Shown: positions 18,540 through 26,744, numbered from the stretch's first letter. The stretch is DNA of 64,000 nucleotides from CAXMQZ01 sp963707075 (GCA_963707075.1 CAVPOX010000006.1:124001-188000); one strand, 5' to 3'. A program made the numbers and translations. Notes: generated by a model not told the origin, from the sequence alone.

Positions 18540-18745
18540 AGCTCTACAAGCTCTGGATGGAGATCGAGGAGTTCGACATGGACTCCGGGGAGCATCGGAA
18601 CCTGTCGGAAGAGGGGTTGGCTGATCCGGTACCGGTCGCAGTGTTCTCCACCCTGGGGGAGGCGCAGAGCTTTGCCGAGGCCTTCGCCATGGACCACGCC
18701 AGGCCCGCCAGGCCGTGGATGAGCCTGTTCAACACGATCAACTGA
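18536..18745 (+). CDS. Small unknown protein with TTG start
   Basis: 69 residues from a TTG at 18536, supported by the strong AAAGGGGGG ribosome site 4 bases upstream and by a TTGA overlap with the previous stop. The sequence is acidic at the start (MKLYKLWMEIEEFDMDSGEH) and ends with FAMDHARPARPWMSLF. It converges with the AraC-family gene, overlapping it by 8 bp. Function unknown, likely working with the preceding protein. Confidence 0.55.
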   Translation: MKLYKLWMEIEEFDMDSGEHRNLSEEGLADPVPVAVFSTLGEAQSFAEAFAMDHARPARPWMSLFNTIN

Positions 18746-19748
18746 GCTGTTGCGCCCGAAACCTTCGTGGCGAGGTTCCCTGCCAGCGACGAAACGCGCG
18801 GTGAAAGGTGCTCGGATCCGAGTAGCCGAGCAGGTAGCCGATCTCGTAGACCGGCAGGTTGGGATCCTTCAACAGTAGCTGGGCCCTGTCGTGCCGCAGA
18901 GTGTCGATCACCTCGGCAAACGAGGTGCCTTCCTCCCGCAAACGGCGCTGCAAACTGCGTGTGCTGGTCGCGAGTCTGGCGGCCACGTCCTCGATCGGTG
19001 GTGGTCCCTCGCTCAACTGCGGCCAAACGGCCTGCTGGACCTTGCCAGAGTAGGTATCGACGCTCGGGAGCTCCTGCAAGCGAATCTCGGCCAGCTCATC
19101 CATGTAACGGATCAAGTGCGGATCCGGTTCAATCGTGTTTGTCTGAACGTCCCTGTCCCAAAGAAATATCGCGGCACGGGGCTGATCGAACGCGAGGTTC
19201 GCACCCAGAAGGCGACGGTGCTCCGACGTACTCTCCGGCTTGCCGTAGTTGAAGTGGATTTCCGCCGCCACGACGTTGCGCCCGACAACCTCGGCGAATA
19301 GCGCCATCAGGCCGGCAATGCCTTCATCGATGGGTTGGCGAAAGTTGGGCATCAAAGGATCTTGCAGCGCCTGCAGCCGCCAGCGATCGCCGAGTTGTTC
19401 GAGGGTCAGATCGGCCCGCTGGTTGAACAGCTTGGCGAAGCGCACGACGCGTTTCAAGGCGCTCAGCAGCGTTTCGCTGTGCATCATGGTGTAGCCGACG
19501 ATTCCGGCTTCGCGAAGTCGCAGAGAGCTACCGACCTCCAGGCCCAGATCGGGGTCGTCGATGAGGTTGGCCACCTGACGCCAGAGACGAAGGGTCGTCG
19601 CGACCGGGATGCGGGAATCGGGATCCTGAATTTGGCCTTCGGTGAGACCGGCCCGGTCGAGCAGGGATTGCCGATCGAGAGCGTGGTGCTCCGCGACCTG
19701 CAAGATCCGCAGGGCACGAGCGGCCCTGTTGGTATCCGAGGCGAACAT
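18738..19748 (-). CDS. AraC-family regulator
   Basis: About 336 residues from ATG at 19748 (TTG 19760 is an alternative). The N-terminal 200 residues match the AraC ligand-binding-like domain of OruR-type regulators (IVGYTMMHSETLLSAL, LMPNFRQPIDEGIAGL), and the C-terminal 100 carry two helix-turn-helix motifs, RLATSTRSLQRRLREEG and YEIGYLLGYSDPSTFHRAF. It is divergent from the three-gene unit at 19899 across an AT-rich region with a near-perfect palindrome, so it probably controls that unit and itself. The inducer is unknown. Confidence 0.85.
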   Translation of the reverse strand: MFASDTNRAARALRILQVAEHHALDRQSLLDRAGLTEGQIQDPDSRIPVATTLRLWRQVANLIDDPDLGLEVGSSLRLREAGIVGYTMMHSETLLSALKRVVRFAKLFNQRADLTLEQLGDRWRLQALQDPLMPNFRQPIDEGIAGLMALFAEVVGRNVVAAEIHFNYGKPESTSEHRRLLGANLAFDQPRAAIFLWDRDVQTNTIEPDPHLIRYMDELAEIRLQELPSVDTYSGKVQQAVWPQLSEGPPPIEDVAARLATSTRSLQRRLREEGTSFAEVIDTLRHDRAQLLLKDPNLPVYEIGYLLGYSDPSTFHRAFRRWQGTSPRRFRAQQLS

Positions 19749-19800
19749 CGTCTCGCCCAAGGATATCGCGTTGTCTCTGAGGCTTCGATATTCTTTGTTG

Positions 19801-19858
19801 CCCTATAGTACTATGACTTGATCGCGATATGTCATTATGTTATTATAGTGCTATAGGG
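19801..19858. promoter_or_regulatory. AT-rich palindromic operator region
   Basis: A 14-bp arm CCCTATAGTACTAT (19801-19814) recurs as the inverted arm ATAGTGCTATAGGG (19845-19858) with one mismatch. Inside lie ATGAC (19813-19817) and GTCAT (19831-19835) flanking the 8-bp palindrome ATCGCGAT (19821-19828). The composition is far more AT-rich than anywhere else in the window. It lies between the AraC-type gene and the divergent operon, so an operator is likely. Confidence 0.6.
19819..19846 (+). promoter_or_regulatory. Putative sigma-70 promoter for the three-gene unit
   Basis: TTGATC (19819-19824) is separated by 16 bases from TATTAT (19841-19846), a good match to -35/-10 boxes. The predicted start is about 40-45 bp before the GTG at 19899, inside the palindromic region, so a bound regulator would overlap the promoter. 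Confidence 0.45.
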
Positions 19859-19898
19859 TTATAAAGATTAAACATCGGGATCAACAAGGAGGGGATCT

Positions 19899-20381
19899 GT
19901 GTTGGAAGGAATCCTGAAGGTCGAATCCGAGCTGCGTCGCCAGGGGCAAGAGCTCGCGGTGGCCTGGCGCAGGGGTAAGGCGCGCTATGTCCTGGACAGC
20001 CTGTCAGCGGAGACACCTGCCCGATCCGCCGTCCTGGCATCGATGATTCATGAGCTCTTGTCGCGTTGGGATCCGTTGGATGGCAAGTGGCCCGTTGGTT
20101 TCTGGCGGGCGTTGGTTCTACGATCCGAGGGGTGGATGACAGGCGAAGAGTTGGAGGAACTCACGTCGTTGTACAAACGCAAGTTCGGCATGAGTCCACC
20201 GCGGCCCGAGGGAGATCGACGGCGCGACCAGACCTCGGTCGAGTTCAAAGCGATGCTCGCGGAACAGGCTCGCTTGATCCAGGAGGCACTCGACGCAGGT
20301 GAGCCCATCGCGAAGAAGACCGCGCCCCCTCCCGCCATTCAGCCGTCACCGTTCCTCAGGCCGAGGAGAGCTGCCCTATGA
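19899..20381 (+). CDS. Unknown helical protein, first of three coupled genes
   Basis: 160 residues from a GTG preceded by AAGGAGGGGATCT. No signal peptide. Mostly helical and charged, with a Trp-rich centre (SRWDPLDGKWPVGFWRALV) and a Pro-rich C-terminus (KKTAPPPAIQPSPFLRPRR). The stop overlaps the next start as ATGA. Opposite to an AraC-type regulator. No family recognised; the tail suggests a flexible interaction segment. Confidence 0.6.
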   Translation: MLEGILKVESELRRQGQELAVAWRRGKARYVLDSLSAETPARSAVLASMIHELLSRWDPLDGKWPVGFWRALVLRSEGWMTGEELEELTSLYKRKFGMSPPRPEGDRRRDQTSVEFKAMLAEQARLIQEALDAGEPIAKKTAPPPAIQPSPFLRPRRAAL

Positions 20382-20671
20382 CCAACACCAATCATCCTTT
20401 CGAGACATTGGTCAGCGAGTTGAAGCAAGATCCGGATCAGGGCGAGCTGATTCAACGGCTGATGAGTGACTATCCGGAGGAGTTGACGATGGAGGTGGTG
20501 ACCGCCGCGATGCAGCGGGGCTTGATCTCGGCTGCGGAGGCCATCAAGTTGGTGCGCGAGTGCAACTTCAGCTTTCGCCAGACATTCGGCGTGCTGTCGG
20601 TGCTGGGAAGTCAACGGGGGTGGCAGCCTCGCGAGCTCGTGCTGGAAGCGCTGGAGGGACAGCCGCATTGA
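20378..20671 (+). CDS. Unknown small helical protein, second of three coupled genes
   Basis: 97 residues from an ATG overlapping the preceding stop. Predicted all-helical: SDYPEELTMEVVTAAMQRGL, then ISAAEAIKLVRECNFSF. The helix layout resembles small DNA- or protein-interacting adaptors, but no family is recognised. Its own stop overlaps the next gene's TTG. Cytoplasmic. Confidence 0.6.
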   Translation: MTNTNHPFETLVSELKQDPDQGELIQRLMSDYPEELTMEVVTAAMQRGLISAAEAIKLVRECNFSFRQTFGVLSVLGSQRGWQPRELVLEALEGQPH

Positions 20672-20892
20672 CTGCCAAGGAGCGAGGCCCCGCGCCTGCC
20701 GCGGGCGCCGGTGGACCGCTGCGTGGACCGAGGGGTGGGCTGACCACCGTCACGCCCGGAGGTCTGACCCGGGTAAGCACCTATCTGGATGAAGCGGAAC
20801 GCTCAGCCGTCAGGGCGAGAGCCTTCGCAGAAGAGCGCAGTATCAGCGATGTCATCCGCTCGGCGGTGCGCCACTACCTGAGGATCAAGTGA
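20668..20892 (+). CDS. Ribbon-helix-helix-like small protein
   Basis: 74 residues from TTG at 20668, chosen for the TTGA overlap and a GGAGGG 9 bases upstream; the frame is open further upstream inside the preceding gene. The N-terminal 30 residues are Gly/Pro-rich and disordered. The C-terminus LTRVSTYLDEAERSAVRARA and SISDVIRSAVRHYLRIK has the strand-helix-helix form of RHH (CopG/Arc) DNA-binding proteins. It may autoregulate the unit. Confidence 0.6.
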   Translation: MTAKERGPAPAAGAGGPLRGPRGGLTTVTPGGLTRVSTYLDEAERSAVRARAFAEERSISDVIRSAVRHYLRIK

Positions 20893-20903
20893 TCCACAGC
20901 TGA

Positions 20904-21677
20904 TCAGTAGCGAAAATGCCGGATGGCTTCGCCACTCTCACCGATCTCGGTCATCGCGTCGATACCGATCTGAAGATGGATCGCCGACCATTCCTCGGTA
21001 ACTCGCGCATCGGATTCTTCGGTCTTCACGCCCTCCGGAGTGATGGGCACATCCGACACCAGGAGCAGTGCGCCACGGGAGATGTTGTTGAAGTGGCCGA
21101 CGATGAACAAGGTCGCTGTCTCCATATCGATCGCAATGCAGGTGTTGCGTTTCAGTCGCTCGAGGAATACCTGGTCGTGCTCCCAGAGCCGACGATTGGT
21201 CGTATAGACGACCCCTGTCCGGTACTCGTGGCCTTCCGCGATGATCTTCTCTGAAACGAACTTGTGGAGCTTGAAAGAGGGTAGCGCCGGCACCTCCTTG
21301 GGAAAGTAGTCGTCGCTCGTCCCTTCTCCGCGAATCGCCGCGATCGGCAGGATGAAGTGGCCGATCTCGGTTGCCTTTTTCAGGCCGCCGCACTTACCCA
21401 GGAAGAGGACGCCCTTGGGGGCGCGGGCAGAGAGGAGATCCATGATGGTCGCCGCGTTGGCAGAACCGATGCCGAAGTTGATGATGCTCAGACCATCACT
21501 GTTGGTGGCCGCCTGCATGGGCTTGTCGAGCCCGTGGATCTCGCAACCGAACTGCCCGGCAAAGCGATCCACATATCCATGAAAATTGGTCAGCAGGATG
21601 TAGTCGCCGATCTCTCCGAGAGGCATACCGGTATACCGCGGCAGCCAGTTGCGAGCGATCTCGAGACGGTCGGGCAT
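20904..21677 (-). CDS. AMP nucleosidase / phosphorylase-superfamily protein
   Basis: 257 residues from ATG at 21677, following AGGAGGTGAGGTG. The fold is that of the nucleoside phosphorylase/AMP nucleosidase superfamily: NFGIGSANAATIMDLL, GVLFLGKCGGLK, and IAIDMETATLF with the family Glu in DMET, plus LLLVSDVPITPEGVK. The enzyme would cleave AMP into adenine and ribose 5-phosphate. The upstream gene ends 4 bp before this start, so they are probably co-expressed. Confidence 0.82.
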   Translation of the reverse strand: MPDRLEIARNWLPRYTGMPLGEIGDYILLTNFHGYVDRFAGQFGCEIHGLDKPMQAATNSDGLSIINFGIGSANAATIMDLLSARAPKGVLFLGKCGGLKKATEIGHFILPIAAIRGEGTSDDYFPKEVPALPSFKLHKFVSEKIIAEGHEYRTGVVYTTNRRLWEHDQVFLERLKRNTCIAIDMETATLFIVGHFNNISRGALLLVSDVPITPEGVKTEESDARVTEEWSAIHLQIGIDAMTEIGESGEAIRHFRY

Positions 21678-21681
21678 CACC

Positions 21682-22284
21682 TCACCTCCTGGGATCCGGC
21701 ACCCGCTTCTTTTCCAGTTTGTAACGCTGGGACATCCGCAGACGCCAGAGGGTTCGCGGATACCCGGCCTCTTCGTCCTGAATCGAGGCTATCCGTAGGC
21801 GCTTCTTGACCTCGCGCAGAGTCGGAATGGGGATGCCGAGGTCGGCAGCCTGGCCGATGATCTCGAGCTCCGAAACCGGGCCTTCCCGCAGTGTTTCGAA
21901 CAGGAAGGATTTGACGGCGTCGAAGTCCTCGGGGAGGCCCCTGGGCTGCTCCTCGCGACTCAGAGGGGCAGGCTGATGTTCGACCCTGAAGCCAAGGCGT
22001 TGGGCCCAGGGTATGCGGCCTAAATCGATCCGTTGAGATTCCATGCCCAGGAAATCTGCCAGAGGAAGCTCGACGATCTGGCCGATGCGCACCTCTTCGA
22101 GGTGGCCGGCGGGCGGCAGGTCGAGGACGCGCAGACGCACGACGATCAGGTTGCCAAAGGGTTTGCCCGTCGCGGGGTCGACAATCAGGCCGACTGTCGG
22201 GTCTTCGAGGTAGTCGGACCAATCGATGCGCCGTAATTCGGCGTTGTGCGGCGGCCATGGCATCAACAGGACTGGATACTGCAA
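21682..22284 (-). CDS. Unknown protein with possible winged helix
   Basis: 200 residues from TTG at 22284 (weak ribosome site AAGGCG; ATG at 22263 is an alternative). The first half is strand-rich (RIDWSDYLEDPTVGLIVDP, GNLIVVRLRVLDLP). Residues about 128-175 (SELEIIGQAADLGIPIPTLR) look like a winged helix. Ends 4 bp before the AMP nucleosidase start. No family recognised; perhaps a regulator of the neighbour. Confidence 0.55.
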   Translation of the reverse strand: MQYPVLLMPWPPHNAELRRIDWSDYLEDPTVGLIVDPATGKPFGNLIVVRLRVLDLPPAGHLEEVRIGQIVELPLADFLGMESQRIDLGRIPWAQRLGFRVEHQPAPLSREEQPRGLPEDFDAVKSFLFETLREGPVSELEIIGQAADLGIPIPTLREVKKRLRIASIQDEEAGYPRTLWRLRMSQRYKLEKKRVPDPRR

Positions 22285-22372
22285 AACGGATAATCGCCTT
22301 TATAATCAGCACTTTACCATGAGAATAAGAGTCCGGGCCAGCGATAGCGCAGACGCATTCGGCGCATGTGAT

Positions 22373-23434
22373 CTAGAGCTCGGTGGGTCTGAGATCCTCG
22401 AGAAATGCCGCGTCCATCCACCAGATGTCGGAATTGCCGTTCAGGGGTGCGCGGTGCAACATCTGGAGATCCTCATAGCTCAGCGGGTGATCTGGAACCC
22501 GGTTCTCATAGGAAGCCCTGGATGACATGAAGAAGAAGTATCTACCGTCGGGAGAGACGTAGGGAGACCATTCCCGGCCCTCGGTGGTATTGATCTTGTC
22601 CCCGAGGTTGACCGGTTCGCTCCACGAGTCGTCATCCGAGCGAAAGACGATGTAGTAGTCGGCTCCGCCGAGGCCATCCTCGCGGCCCCAGTAGCAGACA
22701 ATGAGGAACCGCTCGTCGGGATCGATGAAGGCATTGAATTGGGTTGGTGCCGCATTGACCCGATCACCGAGACGCTCGGGTTCCTCGTAGGTGCCGTCGA
22801 TCCATCGCGAGCGGAAGATAGCCTCTGCGTCGCCTTCCGTGCGACGGGTGAAGTAGAGATCACCCCGTCGGGTGAGGGACGGAAAGTACTCGGGCGCCGC
22901 AGTGTTGACCGGAGGTCCGAGATTACGGGGAGCTCCCCAGACGTCGCCCTCTCGCGGCATCCACCAGATGTCATGGTTCTCCGAGTCCGGTTCGCTGTCG
23001 GGTAGGGGACGATCCGAGAGGAAGAAGAACCTCTGCCCATCGGGAGAGATGGCGGGCTCTAGATCCATGTACTGCCCTGAAAAAGGGGCAACCTCGGGCG
23101 GCAGCCAGGCACCGTCGACCTCTCTGGTGACCAGAATGGCGCTGAAGGTGGAGCTGGCGCCGATCATGCCGGTGAAGTAAATCTCCCTACCGTCGGGCGT
23201 CATCGCTACATCGCGCTCCGACAGACCGGTGGACACGATTCCGGGTGCGAAGAGCCGGGGCTCGGTCCCGGGAGGTTCCTGACCCAGATAAGGTCCCGAC
23301 AGCTCTGCTCTCTCGTCACGTTGCGGTGCGGGATCGTCCATGGCTGCGGGCCGAGGCGAGCAGGCTGCCAGGGACAGGATGAGACCGGTGGCCAACAGCC
23401 AGAGCGAACCGCGACTCCCAGATGAGCCGTTCAT
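22373..23434 (-). CDS. TolB-like WD40/PD40 propeller lipoprotein
   Basis: 353 residues from ATG at 23434; the longer frame upstream runs through the next gene antisense. The start MNGSSGSRGSLWLLA leads to the lipobox SLAACSPR, so it is probably lipidated. Repeats of the PD40 type recur: MTPDGREIYFTG, ISPDGQRFFFLSDR, VSPDGRYFFFMSSR. These give a TolB-like propeller likely facing the periplasm. Its start overlaps the stop of the Rap1a-like gene (ATGA). Confidence 0.82.
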   Translation of the reverse strand: MNGSSGSRGSLWLLATGLILSLAACSPRPAAMDDPAPQRDERAELSGPYLGQEPPGTEPRLFAPGIVSTGLSERDVAMTPDGREIYFTGMIGASSTFSAILVTREVDGAWLPPEVAPFSGQYMDLEPAISPDGQRFFFLSDRPLPDSEPDSENHDIWWMPREGDVWGAPRNLGPPVNTAAPEYFPSLTRRGDLYFTRRTEGDAEAIFRSRWIDGTYEEPERLGDRVNAAPTQFNAFIDPDERFLIVCYWGREDGLGGADYYIVFRSDDDSWSEPVNLGDKINTTEGREWSPYVSPDGRYFFFMSSRASYENRVPDHPLSYEDLQMLHRAPLNGNSDIWWMDAAFLEDLRPTEL

Positions 23435-23850
23435 TCGATCACTTCCCCCTCCCCGGAATCTGCCTCTTCGACACAGGGGAAGGTCTCGACGAGAGTCTCC
23501 AGCAGCGCAGCGTGGGCCGAGCTCGCTTGACGATCCGGATGCCCGTCGACAAAGGTGACCAGTAGATCCGCCAGATCGCCGGGCTGCATGGTGGCCACCT
23601 CCGGCAGACAATACGGCTTGTCGGCGACCGATTCCATGGCCTGGCTCCAGCCCGCGAGATAACCGAGGCAGAGCATGGCCCCCGGATCTTCCTGGGAGAT
23701 GGGCGAAACTCCGCGCACAGCCAGCACGAGGTTCTCGCAGGCGTCGCGGAGATTCCCGGCTGTCAGGCCCTCCGCAGTCTGCGCTGTCGTCGGAACCACA
23801 AATCCGAGACTCGATGTCCCGAGCATCAGGATGAAGACGATCGCTCTCAT
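23431..23850 (-). CDS. Rap1a/Tai immunity-domain-like secreted protein
   Basis: 139 residues with a signal peptide (MRAIVFILMLGTSSLGFV). The mature part has the family's spaced cysteines (GNLRDACENLV, MLCLGYLAGWSQ, KPYCLPE, VETFPCVEE) and a short helical layout as in Rap1a/Tai immunity proteins, which block type VI effectors. Here no T6SS effector is nearby, so an immunity role is doubtful. Coupled to the TolB-like lipoprotein. Confidence 0.65.
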   Translation of the reverse strand: MRAIVFILMLGTSSLGFVVPTTAQTAEGLTAGNLRDACENLVLAVRGVSPISQEDPGAMLCLGYLAGWSQAMESVADKPYCLPEVATMQPGDLADLLVTFVDGHPDRQASSAHAALLETLVETFPCVEEADSGEGEVIE

Positions 23851-23999
23851 GACGGACTCCTTGATCCGGGTGGCTCAATACGACTCGACGACACGAACCA
23901 GTCAACGCGAAAAGTCTATCCCGCGTTTGCTCTCCTGCACACATCTACGGCGAGAACAGCCAACGGTTTTCGACTACCCGGCTTGATGGGCCGGGGAGC

Positions 24000-24013
24000 T
24001 ACCCCAACGGGTG
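24000..24013 (+). promoter_or_regulatory. Inverted repeat ahead of redox operon
   Basis: TACCC-CAAC-GGGTG forms a 4-5 bp stem with a 4-base loop, 37 bp before the ATG at 24050. The 13-base core ACCCCAACGGGTG recurs exactly at 55576-55588, and relatives lie at 37960 and 48653. Function unproven. Confidence 0.4.
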
Positions 24014-24049
24014 TTTCGCTGTGGGCGAATCTTGCACAGGATCTGAAGT

Positions 24050-25297
24050 ATGCGGAGATCGGTGTATCTATTTGTTGCAGCTTTGACTGTCCTGATGCTG
24101 GGCTCAGGGGTCAGGGCGGAGAACTGGCCACAGTTCAGGGGTCCGAATCGAGACAACATCTCGGCCGAAAAGGGGTTGTTGAGGTCCTGGCCCGAAGGCG
24201 GCCCCGAGGTGCTCTGGCGGCTCGATGTAGCACAAGGGTACTCGGCGGCCGCGGTGTTCGACGGTAAGGTCTTCTTCAACGACTACGACGAGGCGGCCGC
24301 CAACTGGCTGGTCCGTAGCGTCGATCTCGAGACCGGAAACGAGGACTGGCGCTACGAAGAGTCGCGGCGAATCCGACCGAACCACGGGATCACCCGGACT
24401 GTTCCAGCAGTCGATGGCAAGCTGGTCTACACGCTCGATCCCAAAACCGTGTTGCATGCCCTGGACATTTCGACCGGGGAAGAGGTCTGGCGCAAGAACC
24501 TCGTCGAGGAGTATCAGGCGCAGATCCCGCCATGGTACAACGGGCAATGCCCTCTTCTCGACGGTGACAGGTTGATCATCGCCCCGGGTGGGGCCGCTTT
24601 GATGGTCGCGCTGCAAAAAGAGACGGGCGAAGAGATCTGGAGGACGCCGAATCCCGACGGTTGGCCCATGTCACATGCCTCGATCATGCCCGCCACGCTC
24701 GCCGGTGCGAAGCAGTATCTCTATAACAATCTCTTCGGCACCGTCGGGATCGCGGCTGAGGATGGCCGCCGGCTCTGGCATCAGCCATTCAAGTTCAACG
24801 TGGCGGTGGCACCTTCGCCGTTACCCCTGGATGGGGAGACGGTGTTCATCACAGCCGGCTACGATGCCGGCGGTGCGATCCTGAAGGTCTCGAAGCAGGG
24901 TGATCAGTTCGCAGTCGAGAGTGCGGTGCAGGTCACACCCGACATCTGGAATGCGGAGATCCACACACCGATCGTGTACAAGGATCACATGTTCGGTGTC
25001 GGGCGCCAGAAGCGGGGCCTCTTCACCTGTCTCGACAAGAAGGGCGAGGTTGTCTGGACCAGCGAGGGCCAGGCTGCGTTCGAGCAGGGCAGCTTCCTGC
25101 TGGCAGACGACATGTTCTTCATTCTCGAAGGCAAGACCGGGATGTTGCACCTTGTCGAAGCCAGGACCGACGAGTACCGCGAGCTGGCCCAGGCCCAGGT
25201 TCTCTCCGGGCACGATGTCTGGGGCCCGATGGCGCTCTCGGACGGTAGGTTGGTCCTCCGTGACATGCGCCAGATGGTCTGCCTGAAGGTCAAGTAG
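24050..25297 (+). CDS. Secreted PQQ-type beta-propeller (BamB-like)
   Basis: 415 residues with a signal peptide (MRRSVYLFVAALTVLMLG). The mature part opens ENWPQFRGPNRDN, a typical start of planctomycete/acidobacterial PQQ_2 propellers, followed by blades such as VRSVDLETGNEDWRY, LHALDISTGEEVWRK and TCLDKKGEVVWTSEG. The family covers BamB and quinoprotein dehydrogenases; the metal/PQQ ligands are not evident, so a scaffold or sensor role is as likely. It is the first gene of the seven-gene redox unit. Confidence 0.82.
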   Translation: MRRSVYLFVAALTVLMLGSGVRAENWPQFRGPNRDNISAEKGLLRSWPEGGPEVLWRLDVAQGYSAAAVFDGKVFFNDYDEAAANWLVRSVDLETGNEDWRYEESRRIRPNHGITRTVPAVDGKLVYTLDPKTVLHALDISTGEEVWRKNLVEEYQAQIPPWYNGQCPLLDGDRLIIAPGGAALMVALQKETGEEIWRTPNPDGWPMSHASIMPATLAGAKQYLYNNLFGTVGIAAEDGRRLWHQPFKFNVAVAPSPLPLDGETVFITAGYDAGGAILKVSKQGDQFAVESAVQVTPDIWNAEIHTPIVYKDHMFGVGRQKRGLFTCLDKKGEVVWTSEGQAAFEQGSFLLADDMFFILEGKTGMLHLVEARTDEYRELAQAQVLSGHDVWGPMALSDGRLVLRDMRQMVCLKVK

Positions 25298-25301
25298 GAC
25301 G

Positions 25302-26156
25302 ATGAGATATCGACGCGGCAAGGAAATCGGCCGGGGCCCAGGGGGTCAGAGTGTGTGCCAGGACACCGCGCGGGCTGCAGCCCTCGGTCCCTCAGGGACC
25401 TGGTACCTGGGCGGCGACAGCATGGTCTACACCTTTGCTGCGGATGGTTCAAGAATCGGTGGTTGGCCCACCCGCCTTCCTGCCTGGTCACTGGCCGTCG
25501 ATCCGACCGGCAGGATCTGGGCAGGGGAGGCAGGACAGATTGAGATCTTCACAGCTGACGGCGAGCGCGAATCGGTTTGGCAAGACGAAGCGCAATTCGG
25601 TCTGGTCACAGCGATCGGTTTCCACGACGAAGAGAGCTTCATCGCCGACGCCGGGTCGCGGTGGATTCACCGATTCGCCAGCGATCGATCCCTGATCAAC
25701 CACGTCGGCGATCGTCACCGCAAAGGCGGATTTCACATTCCCAACGGCATCGTCGATTTCGCGGTCGATCTCGACGGCACCCTGGTGGTCGCCAATCCCG
25801 GGATGCATCGAGTCGAACGGTACAAGCCCGACGGAGAGTCCCTCGGCCATTTCGGACAGTTCGGTCAGCACGATCCGGCCGGATTTCCGGGATGCTGCAA
25901 TCCGACGAATCTCGCCATAGGGCCAGACGGTGAGATCGTTGTAAGTGAGAAGGCCGGCCCGCGCGTCAAGGTCTATGACCCCCAGGGTCGGCTGCTGTCG
26001 GTGGTGGCGAGCGGCGACGATTTCGCTCCGGAATGCAAGAACATGGATCTGGTCGTCTCGGCCGATGGCCACATCGGGGTGGTCGATCCGGTCGAACGCG
26101 TCGTCGTGCTCTTCGAGCCCGACGCATCTGGCGCAACGGCGGAGGTGACTTCGTGA
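25302..26156 (+). CDS. NHL-repeat beta-propeller protein
   Basis: 284 residues from ATG at 25302, 4 bp after the previous stop, with AGGA upstream. No clear signal peptide, though basic at the start. NHL-type repeats are visible: GIVDFAVDLDGTLVVANPGM, TNLAIGPDGEIVVSEKAG and DLVVSADGHIGVVDPVE. Such six-bladed propellers bind protein or ligand partners. The stop overlaps the GTG of the next gene (GTGA). The export state is uncertain. Confidence 0.78.
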   Translation: MRYRRGKEIGRGPGGQSVCQDTARAAALGPSGTWYLGGDSMVYTFAADGSRIGGWPTRLPAWSLAVDPTGRIWAGEAGQIEIFTADGERESVWQDEAQFGLVTAIGFHDEESFIADAGSRWIHRFASDRSLINHVGDRHRKGGFHIPNGIVDFAVDLDGTLVVANPGMHRVERYKPDGESLGHFGQFGQHDPAGFPGCCNPTNLAIGPDGEIVVSEKAGPRVKVYDPQGRLLSVVASGDDFAPECKNMDLVVSADGHIGVVDPVERVVVLFEPDASGATAEVTS

Positions 26157-26734
26157 GTCAGGACTACTCCCGTCGCGACGTGATGGGGCTGGCAGCTCGA
26201 GGAGCGGCTCTGGCCGGTCTGGGAGGCGTCAGCTGCTTTCTGGCGGTCAAGGCGCACGGCAGCGACGCCTGGGCCATCGATACCAGCAAGTGTGTGAACA
26301 GTCGGCTGGGAGCGGTAGGCGTCGAAGCCTGTCAGCGCTGCGCCACCGAATGCGTGCTGCCGCTTTCGGCGGTACGTGCCGTCAACGACTTTGCTGACTG
26401 TGGTCGCTGCTACATCTGCCCCGCGTACTTCGACATCCACAGCGCTATTGGGCCGGACGGTCTGCCGAGCAAGAAGCTGTGTCCCCGGGATGCCATCGAG
26501 CGCAAGCCGATCGGCTGGATCGATCCGGATGATCCGGCCAACAACTACTACGAGTACGTGATCGACGAGAGTCTGTGCAACGGCTGTGGTCTCTGCGTCA
26601 TGGGCTGCAAGGAGCCGGCAGGGCTCGGCTCGATCAAGCTCGAAGTCCGTCACGATACCTGTCTCGCCTGCAACCGCTGCTCGATCTCCACCGCTTGCCC
26701 CGATGATGCCTACGAGCTTCGTCCGACCACCTGA
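26153..26734 (+). CDS. Tat-exported 4Fe-4S ferredoxin, NapG/MauM-like
   Basis: 193 residues from GTG at 26153, chosen for the GTGA overlap and GGAGGTGA upstream. The N-terminus YSRRDVMGLAARGAALAG is a twin-arginine signal. Four cysteine clusters follow: CQRCATEC, CGRCYICP, CNGCGLCVMGC and CLACNRCSISTAC, enough for about four [4Fe-4S] clusters. It resembles NapG/MauM ferredoxins, which partner NapH-type membrane proteins, here the next gene. Likely a periplasmic electron carrier. Confidence 0.85.
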   Translation: MSQDYSRRDVMGLAARGAALAGLGGVSCFLAVKAHGSDAWAIDTSKCVNSRLGAVGVEACQRCATECVLPLSAVRAVNDFADCGRCYICPAYFDIHSAIGPDGLPSKKLCPRDAIERKPIGWIDPDDPANNYYEYVIDESLCNGCGLCVMGCKEPAGLGSIKLEVRHDTCLACNRCSISTACPDDAYELRPTT

Positions 26735-26744
26735 GGCCAGTCTG

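Noticed and set aside
23431..23850. Type VI secretion immunity role for the Rap1a-like gene
   Set aside because: No effector or T6SS gene is nearby, and it is coupled to a TolB-like lipoprotein instead; only the domain resemblance is reported.
26118..26156. A DASGAT string at the end of the NHL protein, resembling the flavin-attachment motif used by ApbE
   Set aside because: The spacing of Asp to SGAT is one residue short of the usual DxxSGAT, and no FMN-bind domain surrounds it.
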